A stretch of 52,603 bases of DNA from Candidatus Berkelbacteria bacterium (GTDB lineage: Bacteria; Patescibacteriota; UBA1384; JACPKC01): assembly GCA_016198415.1 (NCBI GenBank), contig JACQIO010000016.1, forward strand, positions 70,084-122,686, read 5' to 3'. A program made the position numbers and the translations under genes. The first letter of the stretch is position 1; every line of letters begins with the position of its first letter. The notes beneath the pieces were generated by a model, which did no database searches, was not told the DNA's origin, and saw only the letters and a program-made list of their open reading frames with translations. Of the stretch, positions 20,859-29,574 are shown in pieces.

Positions 20859-22174
20859 GCCTCTTCAGATAGCTCGGCGAGCTTACGCTCGATGACCGTC
20901 TCAATATCGGCAAAGTCGACTGTCTCCTGCGTACTATCCTTCATGTTCCGGACGATGATCGTCCCATCGATGGCCTCGCGTTCGCCGACAATCAGGGCAA
21001 GGATGGCACCCATCTTATGGGCGCTGCGGAGCTGAGCCTTGAGACTCTCTTTGCCCAGTGCCATGGAAGCCGCGAGGCCCTTCTTGCCGAGGCTGACGAG
21101 GAGCGGAATCGCCTTCTTCTTGGCCCGATCACCGAGCTGGATGATGAGGACCTGGGTGGTCAGTTGGGCCGGAGCCGGAATCCCCTTCTCTTGGAGTTTG
21201 CCGACGATTCGCTCGATGCCCAACCCAAACCCGAACGCCGGTGTTGGCCTGCCACCGAGGAGTTCCACGAGAGCATCGTATCGGCCTCCCGCTGCGAGGA
21301 CTGCCTGGCGTGCCTCATCGCCGCGCTCTCGGATTTCAAAGACCGTCCGGGAGTAGTAGTCAAGCCCACGAACGAGGTAGGGGTTGAGATCGTATGGGAC
21401 ACCAGCTTCGTCCAGGTACTCGAGGACCAACATGAAGTGGGCGCGCGACTCATCGTCGAGGAAGTCGATGATCTGCGGTGCGTTCTCACGGAGCTTGAGA
21501 TCGGCCTCGGCCTTGGAGTCGAGGAGGCGGAGAGGGTTTGCCTCAAAGCGTCGCTGACTGTCTTCTGAGAGCTCACTCAAGTGAGGCCGATAGTAGGCCT
21601 GGAGGGCGGCCCGCATCTTCTCGCGTGACTTCTCCTCGCCAATCGAGTTCAGCTCGATGACGGCATCTTGATCCAGTCCCAGATCCTGGAGGATCTGCCA
21701 GAGTGCCAGGATGGTCATCGCGTCCGTGAGGGGCGAGCCATCACCCAACACCTCGACGGAGAGCTGTGTGTGCTGGCGGTAGCGCCCCTTCTGGGGTCGA
21801 TCGTACCGAAAGTTTTGGGAGAAGGTGTAGAGCTTGACTGGCTGCGGCCGGGTGTGCATTCCGTGCTCGATGTAAGCGCGGACGATGCCGGCGGTTGCCT
21901 CGGGTCTCAGGACGAGATCGCGATCGCCGGCGTCGAGCTGGGTGGCACGGGTGCCAACGCGTCCCACGCCAAAGAGCTCTTTCTCCACAATATCCGAGGT
22001 GGCTCCCACGCCTCTCAGGTAGAGCTCTTGTGACTCAATGATGGGTGTATCGATGCGTTGGAAACTGAAGCTCTGGAGCCGGGTCTTGGCAACCTCCTGA
22101 ATGAGGCTCCAGTACGCCTGCTCTTCTGGTAGGACGTCTCGCATTCCCCGAGAGATGCTGACTGGCGTTGGCAT
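20855..22174 (-). CDS. hisS: Histidyl-tRNA synthetase
   Basis: A 439-residue class II synthetase charging tRNA-His. Motif 1 lies in RIDTPIIESQELY, motif 2 is QNFRYDRPQKGRYRQHTQ, the histidine-specific segments are LVRGLDYYSRTVFE and AAGGRYDAL, and motif 3 is GFGLGIERI. The C-terminal anticodon-binding domain (QVLIIQLGDRAKK) is intact. Length is normal. The ATG follows AGGAGG by four bases. Its own promoter is seen at 22195-22223, so it can be expressed apart from the nusA-relA genes upstream. Confidence 0.95.
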   Translation of the reverse strand: MPTPVSISRGMRDVLPEEQAYWSLIQEVAKTRLQSFSFQRIDTPIIESQELYLRGVGATSDIVEKELFGVGRVGTRATQLDAGDRDLVLRPEATAGIVRAYIEHGMHTRPQPVKLYTFSQNFRYDRPQKGRYRQHTQLSVEVLGDGSPLTDAMTILALWQILQDLGLDQDAVIELNSIGEEKSREKMRAALQAYYRPHLSELSEDSQRRFEANPLRLLDSKAEADLKLRENAPQIIDFLDDESRAHFMLVLEYLDEAGVPYDLNPYLVRGLDYYSRTVFEIRERGDEARQAVLAAGGRYDALVELLGGRPTPAFGFGLGIERIVGKLQEKGIPAPAQLTTQVLIIQLGDRAKKKAIPLLVSLGKKGLAASMALGKESLKAQLRSAHKMGAILALIVGEREAIDGTIIVRNMKDSTQETVDFADIETVIERKLAELSEEA

Positions 22175-22194
22175 GCGACCTCCTGATCACGCGC

Positions 22195-22223
22195 ATTGTA
22201 CCAGGGAAGTCCTCCGAGGACAA
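22195..22223 (-). promoter_or_regulatory. Promoter upstream of hisS
   Basis: TTGTCC (22218-22223), a 17-base spacer and TACAAT (22195-22200) on the minus strand, with a TGG extension before the -10. The -35 overlaps a small hairpin GTCCT/AGGAC that may end the relA transcript. Confidence 0.65.
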
Positions 22224-22257
22224 ACCTTAGGCACTCGAAGCATGGAGGGACCTGGTG

Positions 22258-23772
22258 CTATGAGGCGAGGTGAAGTTGGGCCTTGATGTGAGTTCGCGCC
22301 TTCTGGGTTTTGACGAACTTCAACCAGTCACGCTTTGGTCCTTTGCTTGCCTTCGTGCTCAGAATCTCCACGATGTCACCATTCTTGAGCGGAGTCCGGA
22401 GCGGGATGAGCCTGCCGTCCACCTTGGCGCCGGTGGTGGCGTTGCCGATGTCTGAGTGAACCGCGTAGGCAAAGTCGATTGGTGTACTCCCAGCCGGTAA
22501 CTTAATGACGTCTCCCTGGGGCGTGAAGACGAAGATCTGGTCTGAGAAGAAGTCGAGGTGGAGGACCTTCTTGAGTTCTTTGGGGTCCTTGAGGGACTCT
22601 TGCCAGCGATGCAACTCCTGGAGCCACTCGAGCTTGGTTTGCGACGCTTCCTGGGCATCCTCTCTCGCATGTCTCCCTTCGGCATAGTGCCAGTGAGCGG
22701 CAATTCCGTACTCAGCGTGTTCGTGCATCTCAGGCGTGCGGATTTGGACCTCAACAATCTCGCCGTCAGGGCCAAAGACCGTTGTGTGAAGCGATCGGTA
22801 GCCATTCGGCTTGGGGGTGGCAATGTAGTCCTTGATCCTACCCAGGAGTGGGTTCCAGCGACTATGAACCAGTCCGAGGGCTTGGTAGCAGTCAGCTGGG
22901 TCTGGCAGGATGATCCGAATGGCGACGAGGTCGTAGATCTTCGCCAGATCGCCTTCGTACCGATTTAACTTTCTCCAGAGACTGTAGAGGTGCTTGACTC
23001 GGCCATGAACGTCGATCACCCACATCTCTTCAGATTCCAAAAAGGCGCGGAGGATCCGCTGGAAACGCAAGATGTACTGCTCTCGCTCTTGGATCTTGGG
23101 GCCGATCATGGCCTGGAGCTGCTCCTGCTCGGCTGGATAGACGTACGGGAAGGCTAGATCCTCAAGTTGCCCCTTCATCTCCCCCATCCCGAGCCGGTGG
23201 GCCAAGGGTGCATAGATCTCAAGCGTCTCTTGGGCAATCCGAGCGCGTTTGTGTTCCGGCACAGCCGTCAGAGTCTGCATGTTGTGGAGGCGATCAGCTA
23301 GCTTGATGAGAATGACCCGAATGTCATCGGTCATCGCCAGGAGCATCTTCCGCAGTGATTCAACCTGTCGCTCAAACCGCTGTCGTTCCTCGGCCCGGCG
23401 CCGGAGGAACTCGGGCAGGAGTGGTGTGGTGCTGCTCAGGCGGATGCGGCCGAGCTTGGTCACGCCGGCGACGAGCGAGGCCACCTCGGGACCAAACTCC
23501 CGTTCCAGATCGCGCTCGGTCGTTGCAGTATCTTCGATCACATCGTGGAGGAGCGCAGCCGCGATCGTGGCGGCATCAAGTGATCGAGAGGCGAGGTAGT
23601 GAGCAACGGCCAGTGGGTGAACCACGTACGGTTCGCCTGACTGCCGAGCGGTGCCGGCGTGAGCGCGCGCCGAGAACCGGTACGCCGACTCGATGAGACG
23701 CTGATCGTCTCGGCTCATGTATGAGGCGATGACCGCCTTAAGGGTGGCGAACTCGTCGGGAGTGCGGGGCAT
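22258..23772 (-). CDS. Bifunctional (p)ppGpp synthetase/hydrolase, RelA/SpoT family
   Basis: A 504-residue RSH enzyme. Residues 20-180 form the HD hydrolase domain (GEPYVVHPLAVA, ALLHDVIED, KLADRLHNMQTL), 220-350 the synthetase (YDLVAIRIILPD, IKDYIATPKPNGYRSLHTTV, VEVQIRTPEMHEHAEYGIAA), and 405-470 a TGS domain. It ends there: the C-terminal helical/ACT regions of full-length RelA/SpoT are missing, so ribosome sensing may differ. HD residues are intact, so hydrolase activity is expected. The start at 23772 lies 35 bases inside the clpC 3' end, without a clear ribosome site. Confidence 0.92.
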   Translation of the reverse strand: MPRTPDEFATLKAVIASYMSRDDQRLIESAYRFSARAHAGTARQSGEPYVVHPLAVAHYLASRSLDAATIAAALLHDVIEDTATTERDLEREFGPEVASLVAGVTKLGRIRLSSTTPLLPEFLRRRAEERQRFERQVESLRKMLLAMTDDIRVILIKLADRLHNMQTLTAVPEHKRARIAQETLEIYAPLAHRLGMGEMKGQLEDLAFPYVYPAEQEQLQAMIGPKIQEREQYILRFQRILRAFLESEEMWVIDVHGRVKHLYSLWRKLNRYEGDLAKIYDLVAIRIILPDPADCYQALGLVHSRWNPLLGRIKDYIATPKPNGYRSLHTTVFGPDGEIVEVQIRTPEMHEHAEYGIAAHWHYAEGRHAREDAQEASQTKLEWLQELHRWQESLKDPKELKKVLHLDFFSDQIFVFTPQGDVIKLPAGSTPIDFAYAVHSDIGNATTGAKVDGRLIPLRTPLKNGDIVEILSTKASKGPKRDWLKFVKTQKARTHIKAQLHLAS

Positions 23773-26314
23773 GATTGGCTGGGCGCTGGCCGGTGATGGT
23801 CAGTGACTGTTTCAGGTAGTCGGCTTTGAGGAGGCTGCGGTGGGGCCAGCGGAGCCGGTAGGTGGCGAGCGGTGTGGCCAGGGTGCGCAGGACGAGGTGT
23901 CGGACGTCCCGGGCGCCCCGGCCGCTTTCCATGAGTTCAGCCAAGAGGTGTTCGGCCAGCCGGGGGGTGACGGTGAGCCGGACGTCCTCTTCGGCCAGCT
24001 GGGCGGCGACGCGCTGCAGCTCCTTATGAAGGATCTCGGCGAGCGCCACGCGGCTGAGGGGCTGAAAGTAGATGATCTGGTCAAGGCGAGCCAGGAGCTC
24101 GGGTTGAAAGCGTGCCTTCAGGGCGGCGCGGGCCTGCGCCTCCCTGGCCTGGGTCTCTTGGCGTGAATCTCGGGAGAACCCAACGGCTGCCTGTGAGCCA
24201 AAGTGACTGCTGCCAAGATTGGACGTCAAAATCACGATGGTTTCATGGAAGTGGATCTGTCGACCCCGGCCGTCGGTGAGAACTCCGTCTTCCAAAATCT
24301 GCAAGAGGAGGTGGAAGACGTCCGGATGGGCCTTCTCGATCTCATCGAACAGCACCACGCTGTAGGGTCTGCGGCGAATCGTGTCCAGGAGAGACGTGCT
24401 CGTATCATGGCCAACGTAGCCGGGTGGTGCACCAAGGAGACGTGACACTTGGTGACGCTCCATATACTCGCTCATGTCGAGTTTGACGAGGGCCGCCTCA
24501 TCGCCAAAGAACTCCCGGGCCAGCGTCTTGGCAACCTCGGTCTTGCCGACGCCGGTTGGTCCGATAAAGAGAAAGCTGCCAACGGGTCGATGGGGATGCT
24601 TGAGTCCACTCTTGGCCCGACGAATGGCCTCGGCCAGTGCCGTCAGGGCTGCGTCTTGACCGACAATGTGTGTCTTGAAGAGTTTCTCAATCCCCAAGAG
24701 GGCCAGGCGATCGGACCGGGCCAAGCGCTCGGCTGGCACGCCGGTCCAGCGACTGATCACCTCTCTGATGTCGTGCTCGGTGACCGGAACGGCCCGGACT
24801 GGGGCTGGCTCTTTAGAGAGGTGCTGCTCTCTGAGGCGGAGTTTGACTTCCTGGTCTCGTAAGAAGGCCGCCCTCGTCAGGTTGCCCGCCTTGAGTTCCG
24901 CTTCCTTCTCTTTGACCGTGGTCTGGAGCTCGGCGAGCAGGGCTTCGCGGGGATCGAGCTTCTTGCGAACGATTGGTCGCCGGGCCTTGGCCATCGAGGC
25001 GGCTTCATCGACGAGATCGATGGCTTTGTCGGGGAAGCGACGGTCGTAGACGTAGCGACGCGCCAGTTCGATCGCGTCTCTGAGGAGCGTGTCCGTCATG
25101 GTCACGCCGTGGTACTCCTCGTAGCGGTGCTTGAGGCCCTTGAGAATACCCAGGGTTTCGGTGGGAGTTGGCTCTGGGACGAGAATCGGCTGGAGGCGTC
25201 GCTCGAGGGCGGTATCGCGCTCGATGTATTTCTGATACTCGGCCGTGGTGGTGGCGCCGATCACTCGGAGACCGCCCTTCGCCAGGAGCGGCTTGAGGAT
25301 ATTGGCGGCATCGAGCGTGCCCTCAGCCCCGCCCGCTCCAATGAGCGTGTGGATTTCGTCGATGAAGAGAATGACTCGATCGAGCTCGGCGAGCTCGCCG
25401 AGGATTCGCTTAAGTCGGTCCTCAAACTGTCCTCGGTACATTGTCCCGGCCACGACGCTCCCCAGATCGAGCGCGAGGAGTCGCGAACCCTGGAGGTCGG
25501 CCGGCACTGTGCCGGCGTGGAGCCGCTGGGCCAGTCCCTCCACGATGGCCGTCTTGCCAACACCCGGATCTCCAATCAGCACCGGATTGTTCTTGCTTTT
25601 GCGGCCCAAGATATGGACGATGCGCTCAAGTTCTCGCTCGCGACCAATGATCGGATCGAGTTGGTGCTCACCAGCCGCCCGAGTGACGTCGGTCGTGTGC
25701 TCTTCCAGCAAGGTGGGGGCGGCCTCGGTCTCCCCGACCTCCTCGTGAGGCCGGGCCAGTTCCTCCTTGTGGGCGGGGTCAAAGAGGATCGCTTGGTCGT
25801 CCGACTGCCCGACAATCCCGAGGACCTCGATCTCGTGGCCGCTGAGGATGGGCCGATCGATCCCGGCATCGTGGAGGAACCGCTCGACGGCCTTGCGCAC
25901 CGTCTTTGGTTCAACCCCGAGTTGCTGGATGATGTGGTAGGCGGTGCAGCGCTTCTCTGATGTCATCGCCCAGAGGAGGTGTTCGGCTTCGATCACCACT
26001 GCGCCCAGGGTGGCCGCGTGGAGGGCAGCCCGCTCGAGGATGGCCTTGGCCTCGGTGGTCATACCCTTAGACCGGGTGGCGCTCTCGTGTTTCCCGCTCT
26101 CGAGCCGGAGGACCAGGCGGAGCTGATCAAGCGTGACCGGGATCTTCCGAAGGAGGCCGTAGGCGGCTGAGTCTGGCGTGACAGTCAGGGCCAGGAGCAT
26201 GTGCTCCGAACCAAGGCCTTCGTGCATCGCCTCTGCGTACCTCTGAGAGGCGACCAGGACCGCCCGGGCCTGCGGTGAGAAGCGATGGAAAGTGTCGGTC
26301 TGTTCGGTACTCAT
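23738..26314 (-). CDS. clpC: ClpC-type AAA+ unfoldase
   Basis: An 858-residue Hsp100 protein with two ATPase modules. Residues 8-150 are a Clp-N double repeat, Walker A1 is GDPGVGKT (about 248-255) with Walker B VILFIDE (about 314-320), and Walker A2 is GPTGVGKT (about 585-592). The middle insert (about 455-500, ELKAGNLTRAAFLRDQE) is short and UVR-like, as in ClpC/ClpA and unlike the long ClpB coil. It unfolds substrates, normally for ClpP. The ATG overlaps the nusA stop (ATGA). A separate clpB begins at 51502. Confidence 0.9.
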   Translation of the reverse strand: MSTEQTDTFHRFSPQARAVLVASQRYAEAMHEGLGSEHMLLALTVTPDSAAYGLLRKIPVTLDQLRLVLRLESGKHESATRSKGMTTEAKAILERAALHAATLGAVVIEAEHLLWAMTSEKRCTAYHIIQQLGVEPKTVRKAVERFLHDAGIDRPILSGHEIEVLGIVGQSDDQAILFDPAHKEELARPHEEVGETEAAPTLLEEHTTDVTRAAGEHQLDPIIGRERELERIVHILGRKSKNNPVLIGDPGVGKTAIVEGLAQRLHAGTVPADLQGSRLLALDLGSVVAGTMYRGQFEDRLKRILGELAELDRVILFIDEIHTLIGAGGAEGTLDAANILKPLLAKGGLRVIGATTTAEYQKYIERDTALERRLQPILVPEPTPTETLGILKGLKHRYEEYHGVTMTDTLLRDAIELARRYVYDRRFPDKAIDLVDEAASMAKARRPIVRKKLDPREALLAELQTTVKEKEAELKAGNLTRAAFLRDQEVKLRLREQHLSKEPAPVRAVPVTEHDIREVISRWTGVPAERLARSDRLALLGIEKLFKTHIVGQDAALTALAEAIRRAKSGLKHPHRPVGSFLFIGPTGVGKTEVAKTLAREFFGDEAALVKLDMSEYMERHQVSRLLGAPPGYVGHDTSTSLLDTIRRRPYSVVLFDEIEKAHPDVFHLLLQILEDGVLTDGRGRQIHFHETIVILTSNLGSSHFGSQAAVGFSRDSRQETQAREAQARAALKARFQPELLARLDQIIYFQPLSRVALAEILHKELQRVAAQLAEEDVRLTVTPRLAEHLLAELMESGRGARDVRHLVLRTLATPLATYRLRWPHRSLLKADYLKQSLTITGQRPANHAPHSRRVRHP

Positions 26315-27462
26315 ACGGATGGTGCGTCCTCCGTGGCTGTGTCTGCGTCTTGAGTTGGTTCAGGCGAGGGCGTGGCGTCGTCAGTCGCCGCCTCAGCCGC
26401 TGGCGGTTCGGCGTCCCCTCCCTCCTTCACGATGTCGAGACTCCAGCCAGTCAGCTTGCTCGCCAATCGGACGTTTTGGCCGCCTCGACCGATGGCGAGA
26501 GAGACCTGGTCTTCGGGGACATGGATCTTGGCTGAGGTGGTGTCCTTGTTCAGGATAATCTCGTCGACCTTGGCCGGCGAGAGCGAGTTGGCAATCAGTT
26601 TCTCAGTCTCCTCGTCCCAGAGGATGATGTCGATCTTCTCTTCTCCGAGCTCAGAAAGGACCGCCTGGACGCGGATGCCGCGTTGGCCAACGCACGATCC
26701 AACGGGATCCAGACCGTCCTGGTGGGCTGCCACCGCCAACTTGGTCCGAGAGCCAGCCTCTCGGGCGATCACCTCAATGGTGACGGTGCCGGACTGGAGC
26801 TCGGGTACCTCTTGCGTGAACAAGCCACGGATGAGGCCTGGGTGCGATCGAGAGACCAGAACCTTTGGGCCGCGATTGGTTTCCTCGACCCCCTTCACGT
26901 AGACCTTGAGTCGCTGGCCAATGTAGTAGCGCTCCTGGTGGACTTGGTCGGGCGGGAGCATGACGGCATTCAGTCGGCCGATGTTGATGACCACGTCCCG
27001 ACCCTCCAGCTGCTGCACCGTGCCGCTGACAATCTGACCTTCTTTGTCCTTGAACTCATCGTAGAGCATCGTTCGCTCGGCCTCGGCAATCCGCTGGATG
27101 ATGACTTGCTTGGCGGTTTGCGCAGCAATCCGGCCAAAGTCCGCGTGACGCGGGAGCGGCACAACCAGTTCTCCGCCCGCTGCAACTGAGGCATCCTGAA
27201 GCTTGGCCTCGGTGAGGTGGATCTGTCGTTCGGGCTCATCGATCTCCGTGTCATCCTCGAGGACCTCGTAGACCTTGAACATCTCCGTCTCCTGGATGTC
27301 GTCTCGATTGAGGCGAGCCCGGAGCACCTGGCCTGGTTTCCCGTAGTCTTTTCGGTAAGCGGCGGCCAGCGCTGATTCCACGGTCTCAATCACCGTCTCA
27401 ACGCTCAGTCCCCGCTCTTCCGCGAGTTCCTCAAGAGCCTGCATAAATGGCGAGTCTGCCAT
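26311..27462 (-). CDS. nusA: Transcription termination/antitermination factor NusA
   Basis: A 383-residue NusA. Order of domains: an N-terminal RNA polymerase-binding domain (VESALAAAYRKDYG, residues 1-130), S1 (GQIVSGTVQQLEGRDVVINIG, about 140-205), KH1 (with VGSCVGQRGIRVQAVLSELG) and KH2 (VSLAIGRGGQNVRLASKLTG). It ends in an acidic, Ala/Asp/Pro-rich tail. It binds RNA polymerase and modulates pausing and termination. The ATG follows AAGGAAGG, and a TATACT -10 lies 26 bases upstream. It heads the run nusA-clpC-relA/spoT. Confidence 0.95.
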   Translation of the reverse strand: MADSPFMQALEELAEERGLSVETVIETVESALAAAYRKDYGKPGQVLRARLNRDDIQETEMFKVYEVLEDDTEIDEPERQIHLTEAKLQDASVAAGGELVVPLPRHADFGRIAAQTAKQVIIQRIAEAERTMLYDEFKDKEGQIVSGTVQQLEGRDVVINIGRLNAVMLPPDQVHQERYYIGQRLKVYVKGVEETNRGPKVLVSRSHPGLIRGLFTQEVPELQSGTVTIEVIAREAGSRTKLAVAAHQDGLDPVGSCVGQRGIRVQAVLSELGEEKIDIILWDEETEKLIANSLSPAKVDEIILNKDTTSAKIHVPEDQVSLAIGRGGQNVRLASKLTGWSLDIVKEGGDAEPPAAEAATDDATPSPEPTQDADTATEDAPSV

Positions 27463-27487
27463 GGGATCCTTCCTTTGTGATGAGTTC

Positions 27488-27493
27488 AGTATA
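27488..27493 (-). promoter_or_regulatory. -10 box (TATACT) of the nusA operon
   Basis: TATACT on the minus strand, 25 bases before the nusA ATG. TTGCTC lies 18 bases further upstream as a weak -35. Confidence 0.55.
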
Positions 27494-27585
27494 GGTGCTC
27501 ACCTTGTGTGGAGCAAACAAAGACACCGCCGGCTGGCTGTGTCAACGGCAGTCTATCGATCCTACTCCAGCAAGGCAAGGGGCTG

Positions 27586-27637
27586 TTGTCGACGCGCCAG
27601 AATTTGCTAGGCTACAGTAGAGCTCAGGAGGGTGAGC
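27586..27637 (+). promoter_or_regulatory. Promoter and 5' hairpin of the DUF378 gene
   Basis: TTGTCG (27586-27591), a 16-base spacer and TAGGCT (27608-27613). The predicted start near 27620 meets a GCTCA/TGAGC hairpin (27622-27637). Confidence 0.45.
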
Positions 27638-27665
27638 CCGCAACTTAGGAAGGGGGTGACAGGCA

Positions 27666-27869
27666 ATGAAGATGAACACGCTCGATTGGATTGCGTGGAT
27701 TCTCGTGATCATTGGTGGTCTCAACTGGGGCCTGGTTGGTCTCTTTGAGTACAATCTCGTTGACGAACTCTTTGGCGTGGGTAGTGGCGTCAGCAAGGTG
27801 ATCTACGATCTCGTTGGCTTGAGTGCCATCTACATGTTGTTCATGGCTCCCAAGATGGGTGCCAAGTAG
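27666..27869 (+). CDS. DUF378 (YuzA-like) small membrane protein
   Basis: A 67-residue protein with two membrane helices: TLDWIAWILVIIGGLNWGLV at residues 5-24 and the segment around residues 44-60 ending LSAIYMLFM. The IIGGLNWGLVGLF signature is that of DUF378/YuzA proteins, whose function is unknown. Length is normal. A GGAAGGGGG ribosome site precedes the ATG. It is a single-gene unit with its own promoter and the terminator at 27899-27925. Confidence 0.88.
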   Translation: MKMNTLDWIAWILVIIGGLNWGLVGLFEYNLVDELFGVGSGVSKVIYDLVGLSAIYMLFMAPKMGAK

Positions 27870-27898
27870 CCCATTCCAGTCTCTGAGGAACGGCTTCA

Positions 27899-27925
27899 AC
27901 AAGGACGGTCCCTGACCGTCCTTGT
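27899..27925. terminator. Bidirectional terminator between DUF378 and tagA genes
   Basis: ACAAGGACGGTC pairs with GACCGTCCTTGT around a 3-base loop. It lies 30 bases past the DUF378 stop and 10 bases past the tagA stop on the other strand, so it likely ends both. Confidence 0.88.
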
Positions 27926-27934
27926 TCGTGCCCA

Positions 27935-28822
27935 TCAGTGACTGCGGATCTTTTGGCGGTCTACCAACACCAACCATGGAAACACCACGATCGCAGCGAG
28001 GATCCGGCCGAGACGCCACGGCTGGACGATCAGTCGCCAGAGCCACTCCAGGCCAAGTGATCGGATCCAATCTGGAGCGCGCTTGACCTGGCCCGAGATG
28101 AAGTCGAAGGCACCGCCGACCCCCATTGTCACGGGGACGCCGAGCTGGCGCCGGTGCTCAGACAGGAACTCGTCCTGGCGGGGCGCCCCAAAGGCAAGGA
28201 ATAGGACATCGGCTTGGGCGGAGCGGACGCGATCCAAGAAGCCCGCTACGTGCTCGTTGAAGTTGCCCTGCCGATGCCGTGGGTCGGGTGGGCCTTCTTC
28301 AGCCCCCGCGATGATGAGCCCGGGGTAGCGGGCTTTGAGGACAGCGGCGGCCCGCGCTGCGATCCCGGGTTGGCTGCCAGCCAGGTAGAGCCGCCAGCCT
28401 ACTGCCGCAGCCTGCTTGGCAATGCGATCAACGAGATCAGTTCCGGTAATCGTCTCCGGGAGGGGGTGAGCAAGAGACGCGTCCTGAGCCAGGAGGGCGA
28501 GCTCACTCCCCAGGAGCTGTCCGAACGCCAGGAGCGCTCGGGCTGGCTGCCAACCTGGCAGCGAGAGGCCCTGGAAGCGAGCCATCGCGCGGAGTCCAGC
28601 CCCATCCGGGATCCGAAGCTGGGCGTCTTTGAGGGCGTGCCGGAACGATCGATTGGTGCGGGCCGCAACGAGGAACTCCGGATTGACCGTCGCAATCTGA
28701 AGCGGCAGCCGTGCCTCGATGGCCTGACCGATGAGGCGAAGGGTCTCCTCGGTGGTGATGGCGTCAATCGGAATACCGAGGAGGCGAACGATTGGTCGGG
28801 CCACGGACGCTCCGTTCTTCAC
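27935..28822 (-). CDS. WecG/TagA/CpsF-family glycosyltransferase
   Basis: A 295-residue glycosyltransferase (GT26) that adds N-acetylmannosamine or a similar sugar to a lipid-linked acceptor at the cytoplasmic membrane. Motifs: TVNPEFLVAAR, LRIPDGAGL, LFLAFGAPRQDEFL and GVGGAFDFISGQVKRAPDWI, then LGLEWLWRL. A hydrophobic C-terminus (RILAAIVVFPWLVLV) probably anchors it to the membrane. It is the last gene of the murA-mreB operon, and its GTG start overlaps the PPIase stop (GTGA). The context supports a role in cell-surface polymer synthesis. Confidence 0.9.
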   Translation of the reverse strand: MKNGASVARPIVRLLGIPIDAITTEETLRLIGQAIEARLPLQIATVNPEFLVAARTNRSFRHALKDAQLRIPDGAGLRAMARFQGLSLPGWQPARALLAFGQLLGSELALLAQDASLAHPLPETITGTDLVDRIAKQAAAVGWRLYLAGSQPGIAARAAAVLKARYPGLIIAGAEEGPPDPRHRQGNFNEHVAGFLDRVRSAQADVLFLAFGAPRQDEFLSEHRRQLGVPVTMGVGGAFDFISGQVKRAPDWIRSLGLEWLWRLIVQPWRLGRILAAIVVFPWLVLVDRQKIRSH

Positions 28823-29394
28823 TCCCGACTGACCGTGACTGACTGCATGGTGTCGCCGATGACTAGGGTGTCCACCGTTTCCATGCCGCTGGCGACCTCA
28901 CCAAAGATGGTGTACTGCGGGGGGAGGGCGGCATCCTCAAGGACAATGAAGAACTGGCTGCCGTTTGTATCCGGACCACGATTGGCCATTGCCACCGTGC
29001 CGCGGAGATATGGTCGGGTGACCGACTCATCCTCAAAGGTGTAGCCCGGTCCCCCAGTCCCGTCGCCTTCTGGGTCCCCGCCCTGGACCACAAAGGCCGG
29101 TTCCACCCGGTGGAACGTCAAGCCATCGTAGAATCCGTCCTCAGCCAGAAAGACAAAGTTGCTCACGGTCCGGGGTGCCTCATCCGGAAAAAACCGTATC
29201 GTGATCGTCCCCTTCTCAGTCACAATCGTGGCGCTGGTCTTCTGGATTTGGTCAGCGGACAGGATGCCGGGACTGGTCTCATACTGCTGGGTGGCTGGCG
29301 ACATAGGCTCCTCCTTGGTTGGTGCCGGCTTCGCGCAGCCGCCCAAGACGAGGGCAACGCCTGCCAGCAGATAGAGCAATGGGTAGTGTCTCAC
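28819..29394 (-). CDS. Cyclophilin-type peptidyl-prolyl isomerase, lipoprotein
   Basis: A 191-residue protein with a lipoprotein signal (YLLAGVALVLGGCAK, Cys at about residue 20) and a cyclophilin domain from residue 55: FLAEDGFYDGLTFHRVEPAF, VVQGGDPEGDGTGGPGY, and MANRGPDTNGSQFFI. Active-site residues are present, so it should speed proline isomerisation of exported proteins outside the membrane. The start is GTG, four bases after AAGGAGGACAT, and overlaps the stop of a small ORF upstream. It sits in the murA-mreB operon. Confidence 0.92.
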   Translation of the reverse strand: MRHYPLLYLLAGVALVLGGCAKPAPTKEEPMSPATQQYETSPGILSADQIQKTSATIVTEKGTITIRFFPDEAPRTVSNFVFLAEDGFYDGLTFHRVEPAFVVQGGDPEGDGTGGPGYTFEDESVTRPYLRGTVAMANRGPDTNGSQFFIVLEDAALPPQYTIFGEVASGMETVDTLVIGDTMQSVTVSRE

Positions 29395-29540
29395 ATGTCC
29401 TCCTTGTCGAGTTGGCTGCGGAGCGCGGACCGTTGCTCAGTCAGATCAAAGTATCCTTGGTACGAGATGGTGCGTCGGGCGACTGCCCCTGGGTTGTCGT
29501 CAGCTGGGAACTTGGTTGAGCGGTAGGCGTGCCTGCCGAT
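29391..29540 (-). CDS. Small ORF of about 49 codons with no standard start codon
   Basis: This frame fills an otherwise unexplained 180-base gap in a tightly packed operon. It reads YRSTKFPADDNPGAVAR, RTISYQGYFDLTEQR, SALRSQLDKEDM and ends at a TGA that overlaps the PPIase GTG start (GTGA), as other pairs here do. Composition looks protein-like. The frame is open back to a stop near 29595 but contains no ATG, GTG or TTG; the best candidate is ATC at 29538-29540, nine bases after GAAAGG. It may use an unusual start, be a remnant, or be chance. Confidence 0.4.
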   Translation of the reverse strand: MGRHAYRSTKFPADDNPGAVARRTISYQGYFDLTEQRSALRSQLDKEDM

Positions 29541-29574
29541 AGCGTATCGCCTTTCGTCGCAAGGGACTAGTGGA